NCBI RefSeq assembly: GCF_018986435.1
Contig: NZ_JAHMIN010000023.1
Location: forward strand, 58,092-94,470
DNA: 36,379 nucleotides
Source of the DNA: Hahella sp. HN01
GTDB taxonomy: Bacteria > Pseudomonadota > Gammaproteobacteria > Pseudomonadales > Oleiphilaceae
Direction: 5' to 3'
Both the position numbers and the translations under genes were made by a program. The notes under the pieces are model-generated. The model saw only the letters and a list, made by a program, of their open reading frames with translations. It was not told the DNA's origin and made no database searches. Positions 9,075 to 17,130 of this stretch are shown here, piece by piece (the stretch's first letter is position 1; every line of letters begins with the position of its first letter).

Positions 9075-9113
9075 GCGTTCGGCGCAAACTCCCCTTTGCG
9101 CAGTTCCGAACGC
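9075..9113 (+). other. Strong hairpin in the psuG-regA intergenic region
   Basis: GCGTTCGG (9075-9082) pairs with CCGAACGC (9106-9113). Inside it CGCAAA (9083-9088) pairs with TTTGCG (9095-9100) around a CTCCCC loop, with a 5-nt bulge. It lies 76 nt before a T-tailed terminator. This could be a psuKG 3' UTR element or a small RNA. No promoter was recognised. Confidence 0.45.
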
Positions 9114-9188
9114 ATTCCTTCCCAGGGTCGTCGTTTGTCCGGCTTCACGGCGGGCATTCAGCGTCCCGAAACTCTGCGGAAACTTTAT

Positions 9189-9221
9189 CGCCCGGCCATC
9201 AACGCCGGGCGGGTTTTTTTT
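9189..9221 (+). terminator. Rho-independent terminator (plus strand) inside the regA 3' end
   Basis: CGCCCGGC (9189-9196), a 7-nt loop and GCCGGGCG (9204-9211) are followed by GG and a run of eight T. It is canonical for plus-strand transcripts from the psuKG side. The stem and T-run are also coding sequence for the last residues of RegA on the other strand, whose stop codon lies in the loop. Confidence 0.8.
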
Positions 9222-9738
9222 GTAGTTTCCGCTGCAAAGTACGGCGATGCATGTTCAGCGCTCTCGCCGTCGCCGAGATATTGCCTTCATTCTCCTGCAA
9301 CACCCGTTGAATATGCTCCCACTCCAGACGCCGCACGGACAGGGTCGCATCCGTATCCACTTCAGATTCAACCGGCGCTTCTTCGCGGGGCTCGCCAAAA
9401 GCCGCCAGCAGCTCCGTCGCCGTCACCGGTTTACAGAGATAATTCAAGGCGCCGCGTTTGATCGCCTCCACCGCAGTGGCGATGCTGGAGTAGCCCGTCA
9501 ACATCACGACCTGTAATTGCGGCTGGCGTTGCAGCATCTCGCTGAGCAGTTGCAATCCGCTGTCCCCCGCCAGATTCAGATCCAGCACCGCCCGACTAGG
9601 ACTACTGTCTTCCAAATGAGCCAGCGCCTCGTCGCCGCAACTGGCGGTGATCACAGACTCGCCACGCCGACTTAGAGAGCGGGCGAGAGTTTGCAGAAAA
9701 ACTTGATTGTCATCGATTAGTAGCAGCGGCGTATTCAC
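9199..9738 (-). CDS. regA: Redox response regulator RegA/PrrA/ActR family
   Basis: DNA-binding response regulator, partner of the RegB kinase just upstream. I start it at GTG 9738, which has an AAGGAA ribosome site and gives 179 residues, the usual family length; the frame extends further upstream, but that part is inside the kinase gene. The receiver domain has LLLIDDN (acidic pocket D9, D10), phosphoacceptor D53 in VLDLNL, T81 and K103 (LCKP). The C-terminal Fis-type helix-turn-helix ends in GNISATARALNMHRRTLQRK, the highly conserved RegA recognition helix. It overlaps regB by 29 bp, so it is co-translated. RegA proteins control respiration and redox-responsive genes. The last codons (KKPARR) lie in a terminator for the opposite strand. 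Confidence 0.93.
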   Translation of the reverse strand: MNTPLLLIDDNQVFLQTLARSLSRRGESVITASCGDEALAHLEDSSPSRAVLDLNLAGDSGLQLLSEMLQRQPQLQVVMLTGYSSIATAVEAIKRGALNYLCKPVTATELLAAFGEPREEAPVESEVDTDATLSVRRLEWEHIQRVLQENEGNISATARALNMHRRTLQRKLQKKPARR

Positions 9739-11050
9739 CGTTTGGATTTCCTTGTGAAAGGGTCGCATTCTCCCCGTCGCAGCGCGCGCCCTGGGGCATC
9801 GGCAACAGGATTTCCGTAATAGTTCCATCAGCGACGTCGAGCAGACTCAAACTGCCGCCCAGGCGTTCAATGGTGGAGTGGGACAAAAACAGCCCCAAGC
9901 CATTGCCGCCTTCACGCATTGAAACAAATGATTTGCCCAGATTCTGCCTTACCAGCGACGGCAGTCCCGGTCCTTTGTCATGGATGCGCAACAACAGTTC
10001 GCCGTTGCTTAAACGCGCTTCCATTACCGGGTCCTCCGCGCTGGCTTTAGCGGCGTTATCGAGCAGATTCAGAATCGCCATATCGAGCATTTCTTCCGAA
10101 CGCACTTCCGCCTGCGGATTTTCAATGCTCGCCAAACGCAATGACCCCGCCGGATGCAGCAGGGAGAATTCCTCACGCAAACGCTGCACGAAGCCTTCCA
10201 ACGATTCACTGCGCACCACGCCAGTACGAATGTCCTCCGCCTGACGCATCATCGACGACAGGGTCTGCTTACACAAATCGATCTGCGTCGCCATGGAGCG
10301 CAAGTCGTCCTGCGCCTGGACATCCGCCACATCATGACGCAGATCGTCCACCAACAGCGCCAGGGTTCCCAGCGGCGCGCCAAGTTTATGAGCCGCTCCC
10401 GCGGCGAAAATAGCCGTCGCCACCAGCCGCTCGTCGCGCAGCATCTGTTCCCGTTGCGCGGCAATCTGCTCACGTTGCCGCCGGATAGCCAGAGTCAGCG
10501 GCGCCACGACAATCAGCAGCAAGGCGACGGACAACAAAAACGTCAGCCACATCCCCGCCAGATGCAAGCGCATGAAGTTCTGCAAACCGTCCGGGCGGCT
10601 ACTGGTCAGCGCGACGAAATCCTGCGTCAGCGCAAAATAGATGCTCACGCAGACTGTCGCCAGAATCAGACTGGACTGCCATCCCAACAGCGCAGCGCCC
10701 ATGGCCACCGGCATAAGTAGTAATGAAATGAATGGGTTTGTATGTCCGCCGGTGTCGTGGAGAAACCAGCCCAGCAACAAAGTGGACGCCAACAGCACCG
10801 CCAAATAGCGCCCGGTGGTCAACTCCCTTATCCGTATGGAAGCCAGACAGGTCAACGCGGTAATCGCCAATTGCGCCGGCATGACCGCCCAAGGCAAACG
10901 CGACGGCAGCTCCAACCGCCAATGGCCGCTGAACAACGCCAGCAACGCCACCAGGGAGATGGACTGCATAACCAGGTAATAAGCCAGATAACGCAAGCTG
11001 TCCCGCTGCAAGGGCGTCGCCAGCCAAGCGAAATATTTTGTAGTGTTCAT
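9710..11050 (-). CDS. regB: Redox-sensing histidine kinase RegB/PrrB/ActS family
   Basis: Membrane sensor kinase that phosphorylates RegA according to quinone/redox state. I use ATG 11050 (446 residues); TTG 11059 is an alternative. About six hydrophobic segments fill residues 20-190 and include GGHTNPF (101-107), the family's quinone-binding motif GGxxNPF. The H-box is AAGAAHKLGAPLGTL with phospho-His 221. Cys260 (DLCKQTL) lies 39 residues after it, where the redox-active cysteine of Rhodobacter RegB is found. ATP-binding boxes follow: LNLLDNAAKAS, DKGPGL and GGNGLGLFLSHS. It overlaps regA by 29 bp. Together these features make the family call firm. Confidence 0.93.
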   Translation of the reverse strand: MNTTKYFAWLATPLQRDSLRYLAYYLVMQSISLVALLALFSGHWRLELPSRLPWAVMPAQLAITALTCLASIRIRELTTGRYLAVLLASTLLLGWFLHDTGGHTNPFISLLLMPVAMGAALLGWQSSLILATVCVSIYFALTQDFVALTSSRPDGLQNFMRLHLAGMWLTFLLSVALLLIVVAPLTLAIRRQREQIAAQREQMLRDERLVATAIFAAGAAHKLGAPLGTLALLVDDLRHDVADVQAQDDLRSMATQIDLCKQTLSSMMRQAEDIRTGVVRSESLEGFVQRLREEFSLLHPAGSLRLASIENPQAEVRSEEMLDMAILNLLDNAAKASAEDPVMEARLSNGELLLRIHDKGPGLPSLVRQNLGKSFVSMREGGNGLGLFLSHSTIERLGGSLSLLDVADGTITEILLPMPQGARCDGENATLSQGNPNGEYAAATNR

Positions 11051-11109
11051 AACGATCAAACCCCAGAGTTGAGGGCATCATACCACTTGCCAAGCCATCC
11101 GCGCCCCAT

Positions 11110-11124
11110 GTGACATTTTGCCGC
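11110..11124. promoter_or_regulatory. Possible RegA binding site upstream of regB
   Basis: GTGAC-ATTTT-GCCGC resembles the split dyad GCGNC-(N0-10)-GNCGC described for PrrA/RegA, with one mismatch in the left half. It lies about 60 bp upstream of the regB start, between regB and the divergent small gene. This is a weak, short match; autoregulation is only a suggestion. Confidence 0.3.
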
Positions 11125-11294
11125 ACTCCGCCTAAATTCACCTCCGTCATTCGCTCCTGCGTTTTTTGGTCGTTTCGATCGATAAGCTACAACATAGCCC
11201 TCTCTAAGAAGGGTGCGCGAAGAACGCAAACGAAGAAGGAATTTCGATCATCAATGCAAGTCATCGATACGCCAATACACCTCAGGAGGAGAAC

Positions 11295-11570
11295 ATGGAC
11301 ACCTCAAAAGCCCAACTCATGGTGAGCCTCGCCCGGGACGAACTGGATGCGCTGCTGGACTGCGCTGCGGAGAAAGGAGCCCGACGGGCGCTGCTCGATT
11401 TAGGTCTGACAGGAGAAGACGCTTTTTCCGATATCCGTGAACTACGAGCGCTGCTGCAAGCGCTGCGACACGCCAAGCAGACCGCCTGGCATACGCTGAT
11501 CCGGCTCGGCACTACCGGCCTGATTCTAACGCTGATGGGAGGGCTGGCGGTGAAGTTTCAACTGCTGTAG
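11295..11570 (+). CDS. Small DUF6127-like membrane-anchored protein
   Basis: Protein of 91 residues with an excellent ribosome site (AGGAGGAG, 6 bp before ATG). The N-terminal two thirds are acidic and helical, with LLDLGLTGEDAFSDIRELR and LLQALRHAKQT. The C-terminus is a single transmembrane segment (LIRLGTTGLILTLMGGLAV). The pattern of a helical DIxELRxLL segment before a C-terminal helix recalls DUF6127 proteins, which are also found in phages. Function is unknown. It is divergent from regB and upstream of the FMN riboswitch. I see no partner gene. Confidence 0.75.
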   Translation: MDTSKAQLMVSLARDELDALLDCAAEKGARRALLDLGLTGEDAFSDIRELRALLQALRHAKQTAWHTLIRLGTTGLILTLMGGLAVKFQLL

Positions 11571-11721
11571 CCCGCCAGCGTTGCAGTAAAGACGTCCCCT
11601 AACCGCTAACGGTGCGGGCGACCCATGTCGTTCAGGCCGCCCGCCTCTCAGATTGAACATTGTGAACCCGCTTCCGCTGGGGTATCCTGCCTCCGCTTTT
11701 TTAAAGCGCACATTTAATCAA

Positions 11722-11866
11722 CTTATTCTCAGGGCAGGGTGAAATTCCCTACCGGCGGTATGTCCCCAGTGGACGAGCCCGCGAGCGCCTGCTGTCGTTC
11801 AGCAGGGTCAGCAGATCCGGTGAGAAGCCGGAGCCGACGGTTACAGTCCGGATGGGAGAGAATAAG
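11722..11866 (+). promoter_or_regulatory. FMN riboswitch (RFN element)
   Basis: All conserved RFN blocks are present in order: closing stem CTTATTCTC (11722-11730) with GAGAATAAG (11858-11866); AGGGCAGGGTGAAATTCCC; ACCGGCGGTA; a variable hairpin with GAGCCCGCGAGCG; GTCAGCAGATCCGGTGAGA; GCCGGAGCCGACGGTTACAG; TCCGGATGG. The aptamer sits 120 nt upstream of the ribB start, so FMN should repress DHBP synthase. The platform between aptamer and ribB has no T-tailed terminator that I can see, suggesting control of translation start. Confidence 0.97.
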
Positions 11867-11986
11867 GCCAATGTCGCAGCGGGACCGCGGAATTCGCCAC
11901 GGCCTGTTGCGGTCGTACGCCTGTTGACCGGTGTAAGTCGGTCGTATTCCCACAGCCCTGATTCTGGTAACTCAAATGGAGATCCC

Positions 11987-12649
11987 ATGAATCAGCCACA
12001 CACTTCTTTATTAACGCCATTCGGCGATGCGATCACCCGGGTGGAAAAAGCCCTGGAAGCCATTCGCAATGGCCAGGGCGTCCTGCTGGTGGACGATGAA
12101 GACCGCGAAAACGAAGGCGATCTGATTTACGCCGCAGAAACATTGACCGAGCAGCAAATGGCGCTGTTGATCCGCGAGTGCAGCGGCATTGTTTGCCTAT
12201 GCCTCACTGACGACGTTATCCGTCGCCTGCAGTTGCCGATGATGGTATCGGAGAACTCCAGTAAAAACGGCACCGCGTTTACGGTCACCATTGAAGCCCG
12301 CGAAGGCGTCAGCACCGGCGTCTCCGCCGCGGACCGGGTCACCACCATCCGCACCGCTATTGCTGACGACGCCAAACCGGAAGATCTCGCCCGCCCGGGT
12401 CACGTTTTCCCCTTGCGCGCGCAACCCGGCGGCGTGCTATCCCGTCGAGGACATACAGAAGGCACAGTTGACCTGATGCGTCTGGCGGGATTGAAGCCCA
12501 CCGGCGTGCTCTGTGAACTGACCAATCCCGATGGCACGATGGCGCGACTGCCGGAAATCGTCGCATTCGCAGAGAAACACGCCATGCCGGTCTTAACCAT
12601 TGAAGATTTGGTGAAATATCGGACAGAGACGATGGATCAAGCGGTTTAA
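11987..12649 (+). CDS. ribB: 3,4-dihydroxy-2-butanone-4-phosphate synthase
   Basis: Converts ribulose 5-phosphate to 3,4-dihydroxy-2-butanone 4-phosphate plus formate, the four-carbon precursor of riboflavin. I start at ATG 11987, with GGAG 7 bp before it, giving 220 residues as in stand-alone RibB (about 217 in E. coli). The same frame is open into the riboswitch, but that part is not coding. Motifs: metal and substrate loop [36 protein letters not shown], and [16 protein letters not shown] with the catalytic HTEG. There is no fused RibA domain. Control by the FMN riboswitch is near certain from position. A hairpin follows the stop. Confidence 0.97.
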   Translation: MNQPHTSLLTPFGDAITRVEKALEAIRNGQGVLLVDDEDRENEGDLIYAAETLTEQQMALLIRECSGIVCLCLTDDVIRRLQLPMMVSENSSKNGTAFTVTIEAREGVSTGVSAADRVTTIRTAIADDAKPEDLARPGHVFPLRAQPGGVLSRRGHTEGTVDLMRLAGLKPTGVLCELTNPDGTMARLPEIVAFAEKHAMPVLTIEDLVKYRTETMDQAV

Positions 12650-12674
12650 TTACCCGACGCCGCGAATCTGTCTC

Positions 12675-12698
12675 AGACGGAGCCGAACGGCTCCGTCT
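12675..12698. terminator. Stem-loop between convergent ribB and ybaK-like gene
   Basis: AGACGGAGCC and GGCTCCGTCT form a perfect 10-bp stem with a GAAC tetraloop, 25 bp after ribB. It overlaps the stop codon of the convergent minus-strand gene. No T-run on either side, but its position and stability suit a bidirectional terminator. Confidence 0.6.
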
Positions 12699-13197
12699 AC
12701 TCCATCTCCCGCTCAGCCAGATACACCACTGGATTATCACAGCAATCCAGCACCTTGCGTACATCCTCAATACTGATCTCCACCGTCTTCTCAGGCGGCC
12801 CGGGAGAAAACACCAGCCTTTCACTGGCGAATATGCACTCATCAATCACCAGCGTGATATCAGCAGGATGCCCAAAAGGACAGGCGCACATCGGCTCACA
12901 CCCGGTCATTTCCTTTAACTCCTCATCACTGCAAAAAGACGCTTTACCGCCTAGCGCATTCTTTAACTGCTTCCAATCCAAACGCTGATGCTGCAGCGTC
13001 ACCAACATGCAAAAGCGCCCGTCCTTCAATTTCATGAACAGACTTTTGCTTTCCGCGCCGGTGAAGCCAAAACGCCTGGCCACCTCTTCCGCCTTTTCAT
13101 AGGTGAACACAGGCTCGTGAGTTTCCTCGCGGTAATTCACATTGGCCTTCTGCAACAAAGCCATCGTATCCCGATATAAGTCGTCAAGCGTTCTCAT
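12697..13197 (-). CDS. YbaK/EbsC-type aminoacyl-tRNA deacylase domain protein
   Basis: Single-domain protein of the YbaK / ProRS-INS family, which hydrolyses mischarged aminoacyl-tRNA. The 166 residues include the conserved lysine in AESKSLFMKLKD (K51), the core strand FCMLVTLQHQRLDWKQLK and the substrate-pocket loop GCEPMCACPFG (99-109), corresponding to the family's GxxxPfg motif. Its many cysteines (CEPMCAC, LDCC) are unusual. It starts at ATG 13197, inside the end of the upstream GNAT gene (14 bp overlap), so the two form an operon. Which amino acid it edits cannot be read from the sequence. Confidence 0.85.
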   Translation of the reverse strand: MRTLDDLYRDTMALLQKANVNYREETHEPVFTYEKAEEVARRFGFTGAESKSLFMKLKDGRFCMLVTLQHQRLDWKQLKNALGGKASFCSDEELKEMTGCEPMCACPFGHPADITLVIDECIFASERLVFSPGPPEKTVEISIEDVRKVLDCCDNPVVYLAEREME

Positions 13198-13624
13198 TGT
13201 TTGATTGAATCAATTCTTTGGTAAGGAAATGCTTTGCCTGATTGTGCTTGGGGTAGGACTCCAATGTAAATTGCAGCGTGTATCCTTTCTTCTCATAAAA
13301 AGGCAACGCCTGAAAGCTGAACGTATCCAGGACGGCATAACGACAACCACGGTTAATCGCCTCCGCCTCAGCACGGGCTAACAATTCACCGCCAATCCCC
13401 TTACCTCGCAACGATTCGGACACCCATAAATATTTAACCTTAAGCCAATTCCCAAGCGTCTCTCCAACCACCCCCGCCAACTTGGCGCCCTGATCATCAG
13501 AATAAAAAACCGCCAAATCCTTCATATCCCGCATATCCATATAGTTCAGATTGTAAGCAATCAAACCATTATGAATAACGTCAATATCTTCTTGTGTGGG
13601 GGAATCCGTTAATACGAAGTTCAT
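13184..13624 (-). CDS. GNAT family N-acetyltransferase
   Basis: Predicted acetyl-CoA dependent acetyltransferase of 146 residues. Acetyl-CoA motif A is VSESLRGKGIGGELL (pyrophosphate loop RGKGIG, 73-78), and motif B is the C-terminal FYEKKGYTLQFTLESY. The N-terminus (TQEDIDVIHNGLIAYN) is like small single-domain GNATs of the type annotated as arsinothricin/phosphinothricin-like or uncharacterised. AAAGGA precedes the ATG. It overlaps the YbaK-like gene by 14 bp. Substrate unknown. Confidence 0.88.
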   Translation of the reverse strand: MNFVLTDSPTQEDIDVIHNGLIAYNLNYMDMRDMKDLAVFYSDDQGAKLAGVVGETLGNWLKVKYLWVSESLRGKGIGGELLARAEAEAINRGCRYAVLDTFSFQALPFYEKKGYTLQFTLESYPKHNQAKHFLTKELIQSNNENA

Positions 13625-13937
13625 GTTTTTCCTTTTAAATAAAATGATGTCGTTTCGATCCTTATCCTCAGAATCGGCGATAAAAAACCACTGCCCTGAG
13701 AGATAATACTTTTGGCATATGGAGAGACCATTAAATTTTCGTTATGATTTTCAGCTATCTCAATTTATTTATACTTTTTAGTCAAAGCATAAGGACTATA
13801 GCTGTTATCAATGATATGCATGGAGGCAAATACACATCTCATCCCTGCCACTTTTCTCACTCTTAAATCTTTACGGCTTTCTGTGATCCCAGTTAAAGCG
13901 TCTGAGCCTATACAAATTCGAATATAAGGAGCTTAGT
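13625..13937. other. AT-rich intergenic region upstream of the Rhs locus
   Basis: This 313-bp stretch is divergent between the GNAT gene and the first Rhs module. Base composition changes sharply to AT-rich here. A possible sigma-70 promoter is TTTTCA (13748-13753) and TATACT (13770-13775) with a 16-bp spacer, reading toward the Rhs genes. No other gene is seen. Confidence 0.45.
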
Positions 13938-15464
13938 TTGAAACACTTTTTGAAAGGCAACTCTCGTAATGGTTCTGCGCTATCTCTACTGGGCCTGCTT
14001 ATAATTTATTCTCATGCCGCAAAAGCAGGAGAAAGTGTCACGATTCCTGGTAAATTTCTTAACTATGAGGCTGCCAAACAAGCTGTCTGGCAAGCGCCCA
14101 AAGACTCATCAGATGGCGGTGGCATTTGCTGTAGCCACCACGAGACAGGCTTTAGAAAAGCATGGAAAAGCGGCAAGCTTGACGGTGTAAGTATCGAATA
14201 CTATGCCTCTTTTTATTACCCCGAAAAGGAGTCCTGCCCCGCAGGAACTGAACAGTATTCAAATGGTTCTTGCTTACCCATCCCATCAACTGCGCCTCCT
14301 GAAGCATGTTCTGTAGGGAACCCTATTGCCGTATCAACAGGTATAAAGCGCCAAGTCGAAACAGATTATCAAGATAGCAAGTCCGGGCTATTAAGCTTCG
14401 TTCGCACCTACTCAAGTGACACAGGCAAATGGAGAGATAATTTATCCCGCAGTACGACAGACAAAAAAGTACTTCGCACTGACGGATCTGTCCTTGTTCG
14501 GCCCTGGATAAAATCTAATCTAAGCGATGGCACATCCACTTATTATTTAGCCACAGGAAATGCAAAAAAAATTGAATACATTTCCATCAAGCCTTCGACT
14601 GGCGGCATTACACCAACCACCACAAAAAACACCTCCGGCATTACATTAGATGAAAATGGAGTGCGCTATACCTATAACAGTGATGGAAAGTTAACTCGTG
14701 CAGAGAGGTTGGCTACGGGAGCATACGCCGAATACTCCTATGAGGATACGAATACTATCGTCACGGATAACTTGGGGCGAACACTTCGCATGAGTAAAGA
14801 TGCGAGTGGAAATGTGACTCAGATGATTACACCTGCCGGTGTGACGTTTAATTATACGTATATTGATGGAAATCTAACCCGCCTTGATAATTCCGCGGAT
14901 ATATCAAAACAATACCATTACGAAGACTCCCGCTTTCCCCATGCCCTAACAGGCATTACCGATGAAAAAGGCGTTCGCTTCGCCACCTGGAAATACGATG
15001 ACCAGGGTCGCGCAGTTCTTTCAGAGCATGCTGATGGCGCAGAGAGGGTTACTCTCAGCTTCAATTCCGATGGCTCAACCACCGTCACTAACGAGCTGGG
15101 CAAGCAAACCACTTACCACTTTACTCATTTATATGGAACGAATAAGCCAACGTCAGTGGAAGGACATGCGTCAGAGAATTGCATCGCAGCAAACTCCTCT
15201 TACACCTACGACCAATATGGTTATAAAGACCTGGTTACCGACTGGAAAGGGAACATAACCGATTTCGATTACAGCCCCACAGGTCTGGAGATAAAGAGAG
15301 TCGAGGCAAAAGGCACATCAGATGAACGCATTACTGTAACTGAGTGGAACCCGACGTTAAGACAGCCGATTAAAATCACCGAGCCGGATCGCATTACTGA
15401 ATTCGTCTATGACGATAATGGAAAACTAAAATCCAAGTCTATTTTACCAGTTGAAATTCAATAG
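13938..15464 (+). CDS. Secreted split-Rhs N-terminal module A (DUF6531 + YD repeats)
   Basis: 508-residue protein that corresponds only to the N-terminal part of a normal Rhs protein. The start must be TTG 13938: an in-frame TAG lies just before it and AAGGAG is 6 bp upstream. A Sec signal peptide (about 30 residues, hydrophobic SLLGLLII, cut near AAKA) is followed by a roughly 90-residue Cys-containing segment, then DUF6531 (CSVGNPIAVSTGIK onward, near 123-200) and YD repeats to the end. It stops cleanly after TEPDRITEFVYDDNGKLKSK. There is no Rhs core and no toxin tip. Module B has the same layout and ends in almost the same words, so A looks like an alternative or displaced copy of the N-terminal module. 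It could act with the 947-aa module by non-covalent assembly; that is inference. Confidence 0.85.
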   Translation: MKHFLKGNSRNGSALSLLGLLIIYSHAAKAGESVTIPGKFLNYEAAKQAVWQAPKDSSDGGGICCSHHETGFRKAWKSGKLDGVSIEYYASFYYPEKESCPAGTEQYSNGSCLPIPSTAPPEACSVGNPIAVSTGIKRQVETDYQDSKSGLLSFVRTYSSDTGKWRDNLSRSTTDKKVLRTDGSVLVRPWIKSNLSDGTSTYYLATGNAKKIEYISIKPSTGGITPTTTKNTSGITLDENGVRYTYNSDGKLTRAERLATGAYAEYSYEDTNTIVTDNLGRTLRMSKDASGNVTQMITPAGVTFNYTYIDGNLTRLDNSADISKQYHYEDSRFPHALTGITDEKGVRFATWKYDDQGRAVLSEHADGAERVTLSFNSDGSTTVTNELGKQTTYHFTHLYGTNKPTSVEGHASENCIAANSSYTYDQYGYKDLVTDWKGNITDFDYSPTGLEIKRVEAKGTSDERITVTEWNPTLRQPIKITEPDRITEFVYDDNGKLKSKSILPVEIQ

Positions 15465-15536
15465 TTATCACATCTTAAAAATCGTGTACGAGTAGAATCT
15501 AATAGGCTATTTAGTAAAGGAGTTAAGTCACACATC

Positions 15537-17087
15537 ATGCTAACTAAATCAATTGTTATTATATCTTCGCTATTGCTAGCACTGCCCACTTTAGCTCAGG
15601 AGTATTATTGGATTGGAGGTCCATATGGGGACTCATCCAATAGCCCAATGTCCATCTGTAATACTTACAATGCGTCGGCAATAATAGGTTCAGGCGTCAC
15701 TACTACTCGCCTTACTAATCATGCTGTTGGCGAACTTGCTTGTCAGGGGTTTATGGGCAATGCCTCACACCCAGCTATAAAGGATAAGTATATTTTCGCT
15801 TTTTTCGTAAGAAGGGTTGGTGATGACTGTCCATCAAACAAAAAATTTGAAGCAGATACCCAAGCCTGTACCAGTCGCTCTCCATACCCCGCCAAGCAGT
15901 GCACCAAAGGCAACCCAATAATTGTTTCCAGTGGGGAAAAAGTTCAAACAGAAGTTGACTTTCAAAATGCTTTTGGCCCCGGAAGCCACTATGTCAGAAC
16001 TTACAAGAGCAAAGTAGAGGCGCCTCAAGCCCATGGGAGTTGGAGTCTGCCTTTTTCACGCAAAATTGCGATGATTGAAGTACCTGTCGCCGATAACTAC
16101 GTAAGACTTATTCGTGTCGTGAGAGATGATGGCGCCGAGTATCATTTCCGAAGAGACAATGCGACTGGACAATACAGCACTTACACAGACACCCTCATGT
16201 CACTAGAAGGCTTTGTTGATGAGAAAGACAAACCTACGGGCTATAAACTCCACTTAGGCAATGAAGTTGAAGAGTATGATCGGTTTGGCCGACTGTTATC
16301 CGTTTCAGGTCCATACGGTACAAACTATGAAGTGCAATACGGCACATTCACAACTATCACTTCCAAGCATGGCCAGACTTTAACTTTGAAATACAAGTCT
16401 GACCGTCTGACGGTAGAAAGTATTACTCACTCGGATGGAAGAAAAGTTTCCTATACCTATAACGCAAAAGGTCTGGTGGAGACTGCTAGCTTCTATCAGG
16501 AGCCTAACTACGACGTCCCTCTACATACTAAGACCTATCACTACGAAAAAACTGGCTTCCCTACCCTCTTAACCGGCATCACCGACGAGTCGGGCGTCAG
16601 GTATGTCACTTGGGATTATGATGAGCAAGGCAGGGGCATTTTAAGCGAGCATGCCGGTAGCAATGATCGGTATCAGTTTGCCTATCCCGATGCCCTTACT
16701 ACAGAGGTTATCAACCCTCTTGGCAAAGTCACGACTTATGAGTTCGAAAACTTCAATGGCTATGAACGCATCAAGGCGGTTAAGGGTGCGGAGTCCGACA
16801 ATTGTCTGGCGTCCAATCGTAGCTATAGCTACAACGACCAAGGGCTACTTTCTGGAAAAGTCGACGCTAACGGCGTCGCAACCAGCTACGACTACAACGA
16901 ACGCGGCCTGGAAGTAAAACGCATTGAAGCCAAAGGGACCCCGGAAGAGCGTGTGACGCTCACCGAGTGGCATCCAACATTGCGTCTTCCCACCAAGATC
17001 ACCGAGCCGGATCGCATCACCGAATTCACCTACGACGATGACGGCAAACTGAAGAGTAAATCCATCCAGCCTGTGGCCGCCAATTAA
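15537..17087 (+). CDS. Secreted split-Rhs N-terminal module B (DUF6531 + YD repeats)
   Basis: 516-residue counterpart of module A. The signal peptide KSIVIISSLLLALPTLAQ is followed by a different roughly 95-residue Cys-containing domain, then a shared pattern CP-x(n)-C-x(9-11)-C-x2-GNP into DUF6531 (near 122-200). YD repeats follow to the end (TEPDRITEFTYDDDGKLKSK). AAGGAG lies 14 bp before ATG 15537, rather far. The first two thirds are AT-rich like module A. From about 16.56 kb on the base composition rises and resembles the GC-rich 947-aa gene 43 bp downstream, which suggests recombination inside this gene. The next gene continues exactly where the protein chain of a one-piece Rhs would continue. 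Confidence 0.86.
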   Translation: MLTKSIVIISSLLLALPTLAQEYYWIGGPYGDSSNSPMSICNTYNASAIIGSGVTTTRLTNHAVGELACQGFMGNASHPAIKDKYIFAFFVRRVGDDCPSNKKFEADTQACTSRSPYPAKQCTKGNPIIVSSGEKVQTEVDFQNAFGPGSHYVRTYKSKVEAPQAHGSWSLPFSRKIAMIEVPVADNYVRLIRVVRDDGAEYHFRRDNATGQYSTYTDTLMSLEGFVDEKDKPTGYKLHLGNEVEEYDRFGRLLSVSGPYGTNYEVQYGTFTTITSKHGQTLTLKYKSDRLTVESITHSDGRKVSYTYNAKGLVETASFYQEPNYDVPLHTKTYHYEKTGFPTLLTGITDESGVRYVTWDYDEQGRGILSEHAGSNDRYQFAYPDALTTEVINPLGKVTTYEFENFNGYERIKAVKGAESDNCLASNRSYSYNDQGLLSGKVDANGVATSYDYNERGLEVKRIEAKGTPEERVTLTEWHPTLRLPTKITEPDRITEFTYDDDGKLKSKSIQPVAAN

Positions 17088-17130
17088 GCGCACAGGGATG
17101 TTACGTTTTTGATTAAGGGTTAATACACAC

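Noticed and set aside
8925-9461. 178-codon plus-strand frame between psuG and regA
   Set aside because: It runs through three hairpins and into regA in antisense; low-complexity Pro/Ser/Arg translation and no ribosome site.
13816-13880. Possible short leader peptide upstream of Rhs module A
   Set aside because: There is an ATG with GGAGG after it rather than before it; no supportable coding pattern.
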